64,000 nucleotides of DNA from Cerrena zonata (taxonomy: Eukaryota; Basidiomycota; Agaricomycetes; Polyporales; Cerrenaceae): the NCBI GenBank assembly GCA_038087015.1, contig JASBNA010000051.1:248001-312000 (forward strand), given 5' to 3'. Shown here one piece after another: positions 24,385 to 35,413 of this stretch. The stretch's first letter is position 1. Each line of letters starts with the position of its first letter. The notes under the pieces were generated by a model that ran no database searches, had not been told where the DNA came from, and saw only the letters and a list, made by a program, of their open reading frames with translations. The position numbers and the translations under genes are program-made.

Positions 24385-26909
24385 ATGACTGATAGTAGTC
24401 AGTCCTTCGATCAAGTTCGATATAACCTATGTGAATATCTTGAAGGACGCGTCGCCGAAGTTTCACTAGATGTTTTCAAAAGCTCAGTACTCCCAACATT
24501 GTCTCCGGGGGCTTTGAACAAACTTGATGACACCGTTGCTCATCTTGTCTCTAACGATCGCTGGAATGACTTTCTGGAAGATCCTGCGCATAGTACTGAT
24601 CGGGAGGACGTAGTGTTTGCGAATCTTCCCAAACTTATAGACAACATTGCAAAAGCTGTGGCTCCTGTACTTCAAGTTGGCTGCGAAGAAAACAGCGTTA
24701 CATGGAAAGCGGGAGTGTATCCGAGTCCAGCGAAGAATTTTCGCATAGACGGTAATCTACATGGGACCTACTATTTGGCCAATATCGCCCCCACTACTAC
24801 TGAGACTCCACCCACCGCTGATGACCTATCACTGGCACAATCTGCGCACAACGTTGTTTGGCTCTATGAGCTGAAGAAGGCTTATGATGCATTCTCTGTT
24901 CAAGGAGTTAGTTATTACGCTACTCTATCAAACCTCTATCGGTCTCTGACTATCTTTCTCAGAATCGAGGCAATATCATACGTGCTGCGAGCCATGTCCT
25001 CAATGATCGTCGTCGTCGTTTTACTTTCGCTCTCACTATCGAGAATTGTACTGCCAGACTGTGGTTCTTTTCTCGTTTTCTCGTGATGGTTTCTGATTCG
25101 TTCGATTGGATCAAGGTATGTCCTCACGATGGTACCTTTCCATCCGAATAGGATTTCATTGTTACTGCAGGATCGTACACATTTTATCCATTTCATTGCT
25201 GCCTTATCGATTGCTTCTGAATATCAACTCGGCTTCGACCCCAGCATCGAGCGTGTCATAGAAGACAATAGAATCAAATACAATATCAAGTACTGCGGCA
25301 AATGGTATCGAGTACTCGAGGATCTCTCCGACTTCAAGGCTGGCTGGATACTAGGACCTGCAACTCGTGTTTGGAAAGTAAAGGAGCTCAAGGACAAGTC
25401 TGTCGACTCGACTCTTATTGGAAGGATCCGAGTAATGAAGGACGTGTGGATTGACGAGGACGCTCTTTCTGAGAAGGAAATCCTTGACGATATTATCTCC
25501 AAGATAAACGTAGTCAACCCGGTTGCAACAGTCGACCCCGCATTGGCCGCCGATCACTTTATCGAAATCATGGCAGACGTGCGACTGGAGACTACTAATC
25601 CCTCAGGAGAACAGGAAGGCGACTGTACTTCTGATATCTTTCGAGGTGTTCTGCCATCCCGCGGGTCCAGAGGCATTTCAGTTTCACAACTATCGGAAAC
25701 AGCCGAGAATGGAATGTTTAATGCCAGTTACTCTCAGAGACCCTACCCTGAGGCTTCACCCGCACATCTCGAAAGGAAAAATCCTCAATTCAAAGGTTGT
25801 ACCGCCAGGCAGCATAGGAGAATCCTCTATGCAGAATATGGCAAGCCATTACACGAGATCCTTTGTGATCACGAAAAGCTCTTCAGGTCATTAGGGGGTA
25901 TTGGAAAAGGTAAGATCTTCGTATCATCGACGTATACGAGAGTTCTATCTCATTGATATAGCCCTTGAAATTCTCTACAGCGCCGGGTATGTTCACCGCG
26001 ACCTGAGTCTTGGAAATATCATTTCTTGTGACGATGGCAAATGCAGACTCTCCGACTTTGAATATGCCAAGCCTACGAGTATCCACCCGGATCCGAATTC
26101 GCACCCGAGATCGAGGATAGTAATAAAAACCGCAAAACGGTAAAGTTCCTCTCTTCCTACTTGAAATTATTTACGTACTCAGCTGGTGACAGGGAACACC
26201 CGCGTTCATGGCCATCGAGGCGCAGCGTGGCTCGTATAAAATTATAGCCAATTCGTCCTTGCCTAAGTCTCTTTCTGTGGTAGAGAAAGTAGCCCAAACA
26301 CTAACTAATGCCGAACAACAAGATGACAATGTTGTCGAGCCTTATTTGAACCTCCCTTTCCGCCATAACTATCTCCATGATGTCGAGTCTCTCTGGTGGA
26401 TTGCAATGTGGGCCTTCTTCACAACTAGACCAAGATCCCCCCCACATTTCCAACGGTCGAAAATCATGGATCGTATTTTCCCTCACTCCCTTGATGATAT
26501 TTCGGGTCGGATTTTATTTTTTATTAGCGAGGATAATAGGGAATATACGAAGGACCTGCCGGGTGCATTTAGGGGCAGCATCAAGACTCTGAATGGTATC
26601 CGACTCTTATTGAGGGTACTTTACCAGCACTTTCGAGAACTCGCTATGGGAACCTCAACTGAAGAGATTCCATTCGGTGTTATGTATAGGACCGTCATTG
26701 CAAAATTCAACACCGCTGCCAACAGTGCTGTTGGTGATCTCGAAATGATCCCGAGATCGACGAGAATGAAGAGCACGCAGGGGGGAGAAAGTCGTAGAAT
26801 GAAGCGTCAATTGGGTAGTGGAAATGTCGACGGGGATGAGGAGGTGGAGATTATTACCAGCAAGGGGTCGAAGAAGGTGAAACGGGTGCCTAATTCACGC
26901 GTAGAATGA
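24385..26909 (+). pseudogene. Fungal-type (FunK1-like) protein kinase, copy 2, 1-nt frameshift
   Basis: Exons 24385-24906, 24963-25115, 25171-25909, 25962-26139 and 26193-26909 match copy 1 exon by exon (exon 3 has the identical length of 739 nt). Exon 4 is 178 nt instead of 179. Near 26071-26074 one base is missing, so FEYAKPYEYPPGSEF becomes FEYAKPTSIHPDP and the frame closes at 26143. The catalytic loop is canonical here, YVHRDLSLGN, and the lysine block is VMKDVWIDEDALSEK. Exon 5 is fully open and ends in a basic region (GSKKVKRV). With only one lesion the gene was lost recently, or the base is a sequencing error. If the base is restored, the protein would be about 760 aa. Confidence 0.78.
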
Positions 26910-28061
26910 TTTCCAGAAATCTCTTGGTATTGGCTTGTGTATATCCGGTGATTCATAGTGTACATGTCAATGATCAGTATTCGGTGACTAGACTGTTATT
27001 GGGTGAGCGAGGTGGGCATATGTATTGATCAATCGGAACCCAAGACATCGAAAAAGAAATCGACGACCGCGAGAAAACTATCAAATGGATGAAAAACAAC
27101 GCCTCGACGAGTAATGTTTGTTTATTATTCCGATGTCGACGTCGATATCCACGTACTTGTACCAAAAGACGAGGAATAAACGCCACTCAAGGGGTATACT
27201 AAACACTCAAACGCAACCAAGGACTGGTAGTACCGTATTTTGCCATCAACGTGCACCTAAAGCTAGACAGAGCGATGTCGAAAATCGCCCAGTCCGATAA
27301 ACGTTGTCTGTACTCAGGCTCGTAGTAATGATGGCATAGGACGGAATGGAGATATCTCGGATGTTCGAGGGTTGACTGAGACAGAGAGGGCGAAGCCGCG
27401 GCCGAGGATACAGTAACCGTACAGTCCCGCACGACAGGCGTACTATGGCGCTGCGATTTGATCAGATTTTGTACCCTAGAGTTTCTTCAAAGGGTGTAAA
27501 TACATACGGCATGAACGTACTGACTGATCAGTGAACGAAGATATACCAGGTCCAACAGAGTCCAACAAGATCAAATGATCTGATCCCGTCCCTATACGCA
27601 GAGTGTCCGGGACAAGAAAACATACCGTTCACAATAAACAAGGCCAATCCCACTCCAACACACACTGATAACGATTTGAAAACGAAAAACAATATATTTC
27701 ACTGTAAAGCATGTCCTCACGGATCTGCAAGCCAAACACCAACTGATAATCAAGTGTCAAGAATCAAGTTTTTTTAGTAGAAAAAACAGCAGCGTGCATG
27801 AGAGAATAATATATGCCCCGTTTCCCCTAACCATCACCCACGGGTATCGGTGTGATGTAGTGAATATAGAGGCAAGAGAAAGAGCCATATTGGCTAGTGT
27901 GGATTCACGCAAGGTCGAATTGTTTAAAAAATGAATCAAGATGGAATACTTAGCGGTGTGATTCTTATCAGACAAACTGGGCAAGACCAGAGCATCATGT
28001 GGTCGTATCATGGGGAAGCCAACCTATGTTGGCGCGAGTAAAGAGATACATGACAACACAA
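26910..28061. other. Intergenic, kinase copy 2 to RPL10
   Basis: No gene is supported. It contains the 3' UTRs of the convergent kinase copy 2 and RPL10. A short coiled-coil-like open stretch on the plus strand near 27030-27120 has no start codon or splice partner. Confidence 0.35.
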
Positions 28062-28895
28062 TCAAGCACGGAGCTGAGCGCGCAAGTTGGCCTCGAGGTT
28101 GCCTCTGGGGCGAATATACTGTACGTAAGCACCGTCCCTATTGCGAGTCGATTAGTCTCGAACCAAAAAAAAAAGGAGAGAAGATACGCACTGCAACACA
28201 CGCTTCTCCTCCTTGAGCTTGAGGTAGTCCTCACGGTTAACGTTGGTGAAACCCCACTTGCGGGAGACGATGATTTTCTGGCGACCGGGGAACTTGTAAC
28301 GGGCACGGCGGAGAGCCTCCCAGACAACAGCTTGGTTCGCATCCTTGGTACGGATGGAGAGGATGATTTGGCCAATGTTAACACGGGCAACGGTACCGTA
28401 GGGCTTGCCCCAGGCGCCACGCATACCAGTTTGGAGTCTGGGTTGAGGAATTGCGTTAGAAGAATATTTTGGAAATGAATATGAACGTTAATTACCGATC
28501 GGCTCCGGCACAGGACAACATCTTGTTGATACGGATGACGTGGAAGGGGTGGACACGGACCCTCATGTGGAAAGAATCCTTTCCAGAGGTCTTGGTGACA
28601 TATTTGTTGGCGCAAATACGGGCGGCTTCAAGAGCTTCAGACGAAAGCTGTTCGTACTCGTCGGAGACGAGATGGCAGCAGTAGGGGAACTCATCGACGG
28701 AGGCACGCTTACGACCCAAATCGAAGATACGAATCTAATGATCGAGCAAGAAAGAGCAAGTCTGTCAGATTTCTGGAGGCGAGATTTTCAGGCAAGAGAG
28801 CGGACCTTGGGGTCGGGGACACCACGGTTGTATCGGGATTTGGGGTAGGGCTTGTTCTTGCAGTAGCGGTAGCAACGAGCGGGACGGCGACCCAT
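28062..28895 (-). CDS. RPL10: 60S ribosomal protein L10 (uL16), 216 aa
   Basis: Exons 28806-28895, 28496-28734, 28192-28437 and 28062-28137 are joined by introns of 71, 58 and 54 nt. The protein starts [20 protein letters not shown] and continues with [59 protein letters not shown] and [16 protein letters not shown], ending [14 protein letters not shown]. This is the near-invariant eukaryotic uL16 of the large ribosomal subunit, where it shapes the A-site and peptidyl-transferase region and joins late in assembly. Length is normal. The last junction needs the GTGCGT donor at 28191 (giving VLQDGAYVQ) rather than the GTATCT three bases on. Expression should be high and constitutive. It is a single-copy housekeeping gene set inside the kinase locus. 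Confidence 0.97.
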
Positions 28896-30454
28896 TTCTT
28901 CTAAATCTGTGAGAAAGCGTGGGTCAGCGTCATCCGAGACTCCAAGTGCGCATCCATCAAGAAAACGGCTTGTGAGATGCAGAAAAGACGGGAAACTGGA
29001 TTCCAGGATGGACTAGGGGCATAGATACTCACGTCTTGAGGTCGAATTGAGGGATGGAGGGGGAGAAAGTTGGCGTTGGTCAGTGAGCCCCGCCTTTTGT
29101 ATAACACTCACCCAGATGACAAACAGCATCCAGCTGAGTAAGGGCAGCGCTAATCCTCCGCCGGCAGTACGCCGGAGTTTCCCCTTTCAGACATGCTCGG
29201 ACCCGTCTATTTGCTTCCGTCTCTCTCTCAGTCTCGTCTGCTGCTCCGAGTCGCCTTTCTAATATTCCTACACTGGCCACAGACTGCGCACAACTCACGA
29301 CATCACGGGAAATGGCTTTCTATGCTTACCCATCCATTGCGGTACCGTATACAACTCCTCTGACTCTGTGTATTGACAACATATCATGATCCACTGGCGG
29401 AACTCTGACAAATCCATCATCACCATTCCGACATAACCCTTTCATTCCAAAAGACCCACTTCATTGCTTTACAAAGCACATCATCTGACAAGCCGTGTCC
29501 CCTTTCTCATCTCTCTCTCCTCATAACTACGTCAACGCTCTCCGGTCTCTTCCTGCTTCTTTTCATTAGCATTCGCTATCTATTATCGTCCTCGAGTCCT
29601 GCCTCATCTCCGTCCTACTCACATACGCGATATCTTTCCTCGGCTTCTCGTACAACGTTATTGCCTAGATGCTTGCCCTACTCTGACGCCATCCTCTTCT
29701 CGATCATCTCTATCCTCGTATATCCATCTCTCTCACCACCTTCTCACTCTCATCCGCACCTCCCCGACAAACTTGAATACGATTAACACCATCCTGCTCT
29801 AGCCATACCCACGCAAGCCACGTCCTGCCTAATCTCATCTACACGTGCTTTCATTTCCCGTTCCCCACCTTCTCACTTTCCTCTCCAGAGGCTCTCTCCT
29901 TCCTGTTCGATACTATCAATCTATTCCGCTCTCTTAATGTATTTCATATATCACCTTCTCTTTATATCCCTCTTACTCTCTTTGGTTCCTCTCTCGGCCC
30001 TGGTTCCCCTTCGAGTTTGGTGGCTTCTTCCTCTCGCGCTCAAATATACGCTAGTCTCCATAATGACCCATCCTTTGCCCTCCTCCGACCTGACTGCTCT
30101 TGTCACTCTCGACATCCTCTCTCCCTCTTAGCGTTACTAGTTACACTTCTCCCGTGCACTATCCAAGTCCCTTCCCTCTCTTCCGTCAAACTGTCGATGT
30201 ACTACGCTGGTGTCCAAACTCCCCCCAGCGTATACCATGTTCGTCGATCGTCGAACGATCTGCGATTCCTCTATCGCGCGCCGAGCGGGTATTATCCTAC
30301 CAGTCAGCTGTTCTCTTCATCGCTTGTATACCTGTCGTCTAATCAGTCGTTCTCTCCGTCTCTCGTTATACCTGTCCAATATACCCCGTTTAATACATAA
30401 AAATAAAAACAACAATGGGATGACGTCCATTTGTCGGCACATATAGCCCCTCAA
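28896..30454. other. Intergenic, divergent promoters
   Basis: This 1.56-kb stretch separates the divergent RPL10 and cysteine-tail genes. It is strongly pyrimidine-rich on the plus strand from about 29,480 to 30,400 (CTCTCTCC runs), as is common just upstream of expressed genes in basidiomycetes. No additional gene is supported. Confidence 0.4.
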
Positions 30455-30759
30455 ATGTCCATGACCCCACACTACGTCCAACCAGCACCCGTACCTGCGA
30501 TGTCATACGCCACATACCCTCAGAACCATGTTCTGAGACGAGGATATTCGCCTTATGGATGTTGCGATTCATGTTGTACCTGTTGGTACTCGTGTTGTCC
30601 GTAAGTCATATAATTCTCTATATCTTTATTTTCATCGTCATCATGTTTCGTTGTTCGTCGTCGTCGTTGATACTAATCTTTTTTTTTTTGATTCTCGTCG
30701 TTCCATTTTTTTCCAGACGCGATTGTTGTCAAGGCGGATGCTGCGACTGTTGTTGCTAA
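30455..30759 (+). CDS. Cysteine-tail microprotein, 62 aa, two exons
   Basis: Exon 1 (30455-30600) and exon 2 (30717-30759) join across a 116-nt intron (GTAAGT donor, T-rich tract, TTTCCAG acceptor). The protein starts MSMTPHYVQPAPVPAMSYAT and has a Pro/Tyr-rich N-terminal half. Its last 28 residues contain 14 cysteines, mostly as CC or CCC (PYGCCDSCCTCWYSCC, then RDCCQGGCCDCCC). It has no signal peptide. The layout of a Pro/Tyr/Gln-rich head and a short Cys-rich tail recalls CYSTM-type membrane-associated stress proteins, but the tail is far richer in Cys and less hydrophobic; a palmitoylated or metal-binding tail is possible. It is preceded by a long pyrimidine-rich leader. Intron splicing restores the Cys pattern in the same frame, which supports a real gene. 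Confidence 0.72.
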
Positions 30760-31858
30760 CATATGTTGGCGCTCCTCCCCTTGTTCACATATACCTAGTC
30801 GGGAGGCTTATCGAATACCACCACATAAAGTCTGGAAGAATGAACGAAACCATCGAACGGAAGAATGAATGTTGGGACACTCCCAGTAGATCTTATGCAT
30901 CCTACTTTATCTAGGTCTACTGGTTTGCGAAATTGTTATCCATAACTATATACATTTTTTTTGATCAACGCTTCGTGCTGCGACTGACACTCTCTGTTGT
31001 TTCATCTCACCCCGCTCTCTAATGATTGATTGAACCGGGGTAAGGGGCGGCACTCAAGCGGACTAGCACTCACGTTCACTCGTTTCTCGAAGCTCTATAC
31101 CGCCAACGCTATATCATGCTCTCGGATTGCATACACACCATGTGGAATGCGAACTCTCACTTTTTGCGAGTACAGTAATTTATTTTACATGCGATCACTG
31201 ACCACAGCCTCGTTCAGCACAGGGAGATATTCCATGTATTGACTCAGACTACGAAACGAGATTTGTACATAAACTGTAGGTAGCAGGAATTTCGGAACGA
31301 GGCCTTGAGACGTGAAAAGAGACAGTATGTCTCCAGAACACCGTGATACAAGGATATATCTTGGAATTATGATGTTCGTAAGGCGACCTTCCCAATTTGG
31401 AAGACGAAGGCCTAGGCCGATCATTAATCACAGTGACCAGAACTGACGATTGTTCGTACGAACTGTTGGAATTCCTTTACCACAATACTTATAACGAGTT
31501 TCATCCAACCGTTCGATATTTCTCAGAATGTTCAGCTCTACTCGTCTTTATCTGTGATTGTTTTCTCAGAGGCAACCGCAGCCTCTTCTTTCGGGTTGTA
31601 GACTGAAACCCATCGTCCTCGAACTACTCGACGCTCCGAGTCTTATTTTCTTCCTTCGTTCAAGATCCTAAGACGGCACTTATGCTATGACGATTAGTAT
31701 CGGTCGTCATGAAGTCGTCCTTGCCTGCAGGGAATGACGTCGCCTCAGATCTTGCCCAATCTAAACGTGAGACCCTAGCTGAGCAACTTTTTTCGCAGCC
31801 ACTATCACTCTGGGACCTCGATTTGCCATGAAACTCTTTTGAATCTGTTACTGTCACG
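30760..31858. other. Intergenic upstream of the short kinase array
   Basis: No gene is supported. The first part should be the 3' UTR of the cysteine-tail gene. The last about 60 bp (CTTTTGAATCTGTTACTG) resembles the sequence upstream of the unit at 35414, marking the start of the repeated kinase unit. Confidence 0.35.
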
Positions 31859-32781
31859 ATGAGCGGCGAAGAACAGAGGTATAACGAAACAAGGATCATT
31901 GAACTAGCTACCGGAGTCAAATTACCTCAGGCTGACACGTCTGACATCATAACCAACCATCTTCCTCGTGTTATTGCTCATCAGGACTTCCTCCTATCGC
32001 CCCTCGCATCATGCGGGCGATTCTTTTCAAGAAGCTCATCCCCATTACCGACACAACGGTCGTAGACCTGGTGCAACCTTTCTTGGAAACAGTACAATGT
32101 AAGTGAATTCTCATTGGTACAAACTCTTGGATCGATTGACGTAGTCATTCTCGATCAGGTCATGCATCACTGCGGTCTATTGGTATCCAACATGGCGATA
32201 TCAGCGACACGAACCTGATGGTAGACCCTGAGAGCAAGAAAGGCGTTCTCGTCGACTTCGATCTCGCGACCGTCGTTGATAATGACACGTTCGATATTCA
32301 TCCTTTACACGGGAACGATCGCACAGGGACAATGGTATTCATGGCCCTAGACCTCTTGGGTGAGAAAGGACTACAAGGAGAGACTCCTCTGCGCTATCGG
32401 CACGATCTCGAGTCGTTTTGCTGGGTCTTCCTTTGGATTTGCTACTGCTACGATAAGGGGAAGCGTACAATTCGTTACCCTTTCAAGGATTGGATCAATG
32501 CTACTCCCAGATCTTGTCGAGGCGCCAAGTTTGCCGTGATAGGTCACCTTCAAGACGGAGGCTCCAAGCCCTTTGATTCTGAGTATAGCGAGAAATCTCT
32601 ACGACGAGTCGCGAGGTATTGGTTGGACTTTCATAACGATATGGATACAGACTTTGAGGAACCGGGCGAGACAGAGACACTCCATTTCGTTCTGGGATTG
32701 TTACCCCGATCTCAAACGGTCGAAATGCAGTGGGCGCGTACGTATACACAAGTTTCTCCTACTGCTTGTGGCTCGGAGTAG
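31859..32781 (+). pseudogene. Short FunK1-like kinase unit 1, disrupted first exon
   Basis: Exon A (31859-32098) starts MSGEEQRYNETRIIELATG. Exon B (32159-32781) carries IGIQHGDISDTNLMVD (catalytic loop), VLVDFDLATV (DFD for DFG), GNDRTGTMVFMALDLL, YRHDLESFCWVFLWICYC and a C-terminal LGLLPRSQTVEMQW block. The intron is 60 nt. Relative to units 3 and 5, exon A has lost about 40 nt near 31,995, which puts APRIMRAILFKKLIPITD in another frame. The unit is probably dead at its N-terminus, although exon B is open. Even when intact, this class has no Gly-rich loop and no VAIK lysine. It is the first of six direct copies. Confidence 0.72.
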
Positions 32782-32969
32782 ATGCTGACAGGAATTGTGT
32801 ATACATCGGAATTGTAGCGAACTCGAAATTTCTTCGATGCATTAATTCTGGCTGCATGTACATAGACATAAACCCTGCTAGTGTAGTAAATACAAATAGG
32901 AAACGGTGACATAGATGATTTGTATCGAAGCGCGTCATTCCTACTCACTTGCCATTTGTGTCAATGAGT

Positions 32970-33940
32970 TGGGGGTGGGCGAAGCCCACCTCCGGTGCGT
33001 CGTGTTTGGCTTTGTTTGTACCCACTTGTTTTCGAAAGAAAGTCGGCGGTGCACGAAACTCGTACTTTCTAGGAATCATGGGAAAACTTTGGCAGAGGGT
33101 GTTGTTTAGTTATGTGTAATGCAACTTCCTATGGAAGGATTTAATAAAATTCAGGCTTATGGCTGTGATAGTACCTGTAAGTAGGCTTATAAATGAGAAC
33201 AAAAACAAATCCTTCCATAGGAACCCAGATGACGAGTATATATGATTATTGTTCCTCTAGTTTATCGTAATAATGTGTCTGAAGAGAGTAAGGTGCACCG
33301 CAAGTATAACCTTGAGATGAGTGACAAATGGTGTCACAAATGTGTAATGAGCCCGTTATAGGCATGTGACAGGGGGATTCAATGAGTACATATCTGAATG
33401 TTATTCAACTTCTCATAGAGCTTCATTATTTGACGATCAGTTTGGGATACATTACACACCAGAGATGCCAGAGGAATGGATAGAAGAGCATAAAACAGTG
33501 ACAGAATGTCAGTTTACTGACTCTAAGAAGTCAAACTGCGCATACAACGAGAACAATACTCACAGATGTCATGAGCAGGCTCCTATTCAGAGTCTCAGAG
33601 CTCCAAATGAATATATACTTATTCAAAGCAGCGATCGCTGCAATGGGTTATGCAGGGAGCACAAAATAATACCTCCAATGAATGTTGGGAGGCCGAGGAG
33701 GAAGCAAGATGGAAGATTTATGATCATCTAATGACTATTTGGACATATTCATTGGTTTATGTCTACATAGACTACCCACACTAGAATCCCGGCCTAGCAC
33801 CCACTGTGTTTAATTACCTTGTTTCCACACAATTCCCTTTTTCTTCGAATTGCCACCTTCCGCATTGGAAGATAACAGAAATATGGTGGCTGTGTGCTTA
33901 TTAAGCACGACGCACTGGAGGCGGGCTTCGCCCACCCCCA
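32970..33940. mobile_element. hAT-like non-autonomous DNA element inserted between kinase units
   Basis: The ends form inverted repeats of about 35 bp: 32970-33004 (TGGGGGTGGGCGAAGCCC...) and 33906-33940 match as reverse complements with two or three differences. Flanks are CAATGAGT on the left and CAATGAGG on the right, an 8-bp target duplication with one mismatch. The homologous unoccupied place exists near 38,821 (TTTGTGTCAATGAGCTACAC), showing the insertion point. A TGGGGGTGGGC-like end and an 8-bp duplication suggest the hAT superfamily. The inside is AT-rich and holds one open frame (33366-33731, 121 aa, ending RKQDGRFMII) that I cannot assign to a transposase. Confidence 0.68.
33126..33223. 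repeat. Perfect 17-bp inverted repeat inside the hAT-like element
   Basis: TTCCTATGGAAGGATTT at 33126-33142 is repeated as its exact reverse complement at 33207-33223, with AGGCTTAT repeated directly within the loop. It could be a small nested MITE or a subterminal hairpin of the host element. Confidence 0.6.
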
Positions 33941-34078
33941 CAATGAGGTATCAATGAGGGTCGCTTCAGTCACACATGATCCAGATTGGCGAACACTCGG
34001 AATCCTTAGTACAGGCATCACTGACATTTTCTTCTTGATTAGTATTAGTCTCCTCCAGGTTGAATATACGCTCTGGAG

Positions 34079-34924
34079 GTGACAAGAAATACTAATAAAA
34101 TACCGGAGAGGCTTCTGGGTATTCCGTCGGTTGCCCCTCGCAACATGCGCGCGATTGTTTTCAAAAGGTTCCTCCCCATTACCGACCCAACTGTCGAAGA
34201 TCTGGCACAGCCTTTTCTGGAAACGGTACAGTGTAAGTACATTCTTATCGATACAAACTCGTGGTCTCGTTGACATGAGGCTCCTCAACCAGGTCATGCA
34301 TTACTCTGGTCTCTTGGTATCCTGCATGGCGATATCAGTCACACGAACCTGATGGTGGACCCTCACATCAAGAAAGGCATTCTCAACGACTTCGATCTCG
34401 CGACCGTCGCTCATAACGATACAGTCGATGCTCTTCCTCTAAACGGGAACGATCGCACAGGGACGATGGTATTCATGGCCCTGGACCTCTTGGATGAGAA
34501 AGCACTACAGGGGAAGACCCCTAGGCTCTATCGGCACGATCTCGAGTCCTTTTGCTGGGTTCTCCTTTGGATTTGCTACTGCTATGATGGGGGGAAGGTC
34601 ACACTCCGTTACCCTTTCAAAGACTGGACCGAGGTTACTCCTCAATATTGTCAGAGTGACAGGTTTGCCGTGATAAATAACCTCAAACAGGCTGGTGCCG
34701 AGCCCTCTAAATCATATGCGGCTAAGTATAGCAAGAAACTTTTACGACGAGTCGTGAAGTATTGGTTGGACTTTCATAACGGTATGGACACGGACTGTGA
34801 GGAACCAGGCGAGATAGAGACACTCCATTTCGTTCTGGGATTATTACCCCGCTCTCCAAAGGTCGAAATGCAATGGGCACAAGCGTGTACACACATTTCT
34901 CCTACTGCTCGTAGCTCAGAGTAG
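34079..34924 (+). CDS. Short FunK1-like kinase unit 2, 261 aa
   Basis: Exon A (34079-34232) encodes MTRNTNKIPERLLGIPSVAP and FKRFLPITDPTVEDLAQPFL. Exon B (34293-34924) follows a 60-nt intron. Motifs are HGDISHTNLMVDPHIKKGIL, NDFDLATVAHND, GNDRTGTMVFMALDLLDE, YRHDLESFCWVLLWICYC and the C-terminal LGLLPRSPKVEMQW. The chain begins at the hinge between kinase lobes and lacks the whole ATP-binding N-lobe, so it is probably catalytically inactive alone. Catalytic-loop Asp and Asn and the DFD Asp are present. The hAT-like insertion sits just upstream and may have replaced the original start, so the N-terminus is uncertain. Confidence 0.6.
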
Positions 34925-35413
34925 ATTCTGACAGGAACTTGAATGCTATATACATTCGAATCATATGTACAATTGCAGCAAATATGAAGACACTTTACTA
35001 CTATTTGCGAGGTGCATAACTCAGATGTCGTAGTATGGAATTTACTATCTTATACAGTTCTATTCTGTAACGATGTTGGAAACTTTTCCGTGAATTTTGT
35101 AGTTTGAGACTCGAGTACGAATGACCTCAGAGTGCGTACCATATTTATCATCCTATATGTCGTCGTACGACCATTGAAACTCAAAATTGTCTACTCTGAC
35201 GTCGAAGGATGAAATATATGCAGGAGAAGGATATCACGACACACATGTTAAAGCCATAGGTCATCGATACATCTCACCTTATGTAACACTCTATGTAGTT
35301 CTCTAGTCGAGAATATCTTTTTTGCAGTACCAAAGGATGCGGCGGCGGCCACTATCAACTCCGGGATTTCAATTCCCCATGTATGAAATTCTTTGGAGTC
35401 TTTTGCTGTTATA
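34925..35413. other. Spacer between kinase units 2 and 3
   Basis: No gene is seen. It is the longest spacer in the array and includes the upstream region shared with unit 1. Confidence 0.35.

Larger units (their letters stand above)
21237..26909 (+). repeat. Tandem duplication of a FunK1 kinase gene with its upstream region
   Basis: Two direct repeats lie end to end: about 21237-23979 and 24118-26909. Similarity begins some 250 bp upstream of each start codon (both contain GAGGATAACAGCACAAAGTC, then ACGTCTTAGGTACGTATAGA) and runs to the stop codons. All five exons correspond. Divergence is moderate, with scattered substitutions and a variable 3' part, so the duplication is not very recent. 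Confidence 0.85.

Noticed and set aside
27030..27190. Coiled-coil-like plus-strand stretch (IGTQDIEKEIDDREKTIKW)
   Set aside because: It is short, begins after a stop without an ATG, and runs into Arg/Cys-rich nonsense; no flanking exons were found.
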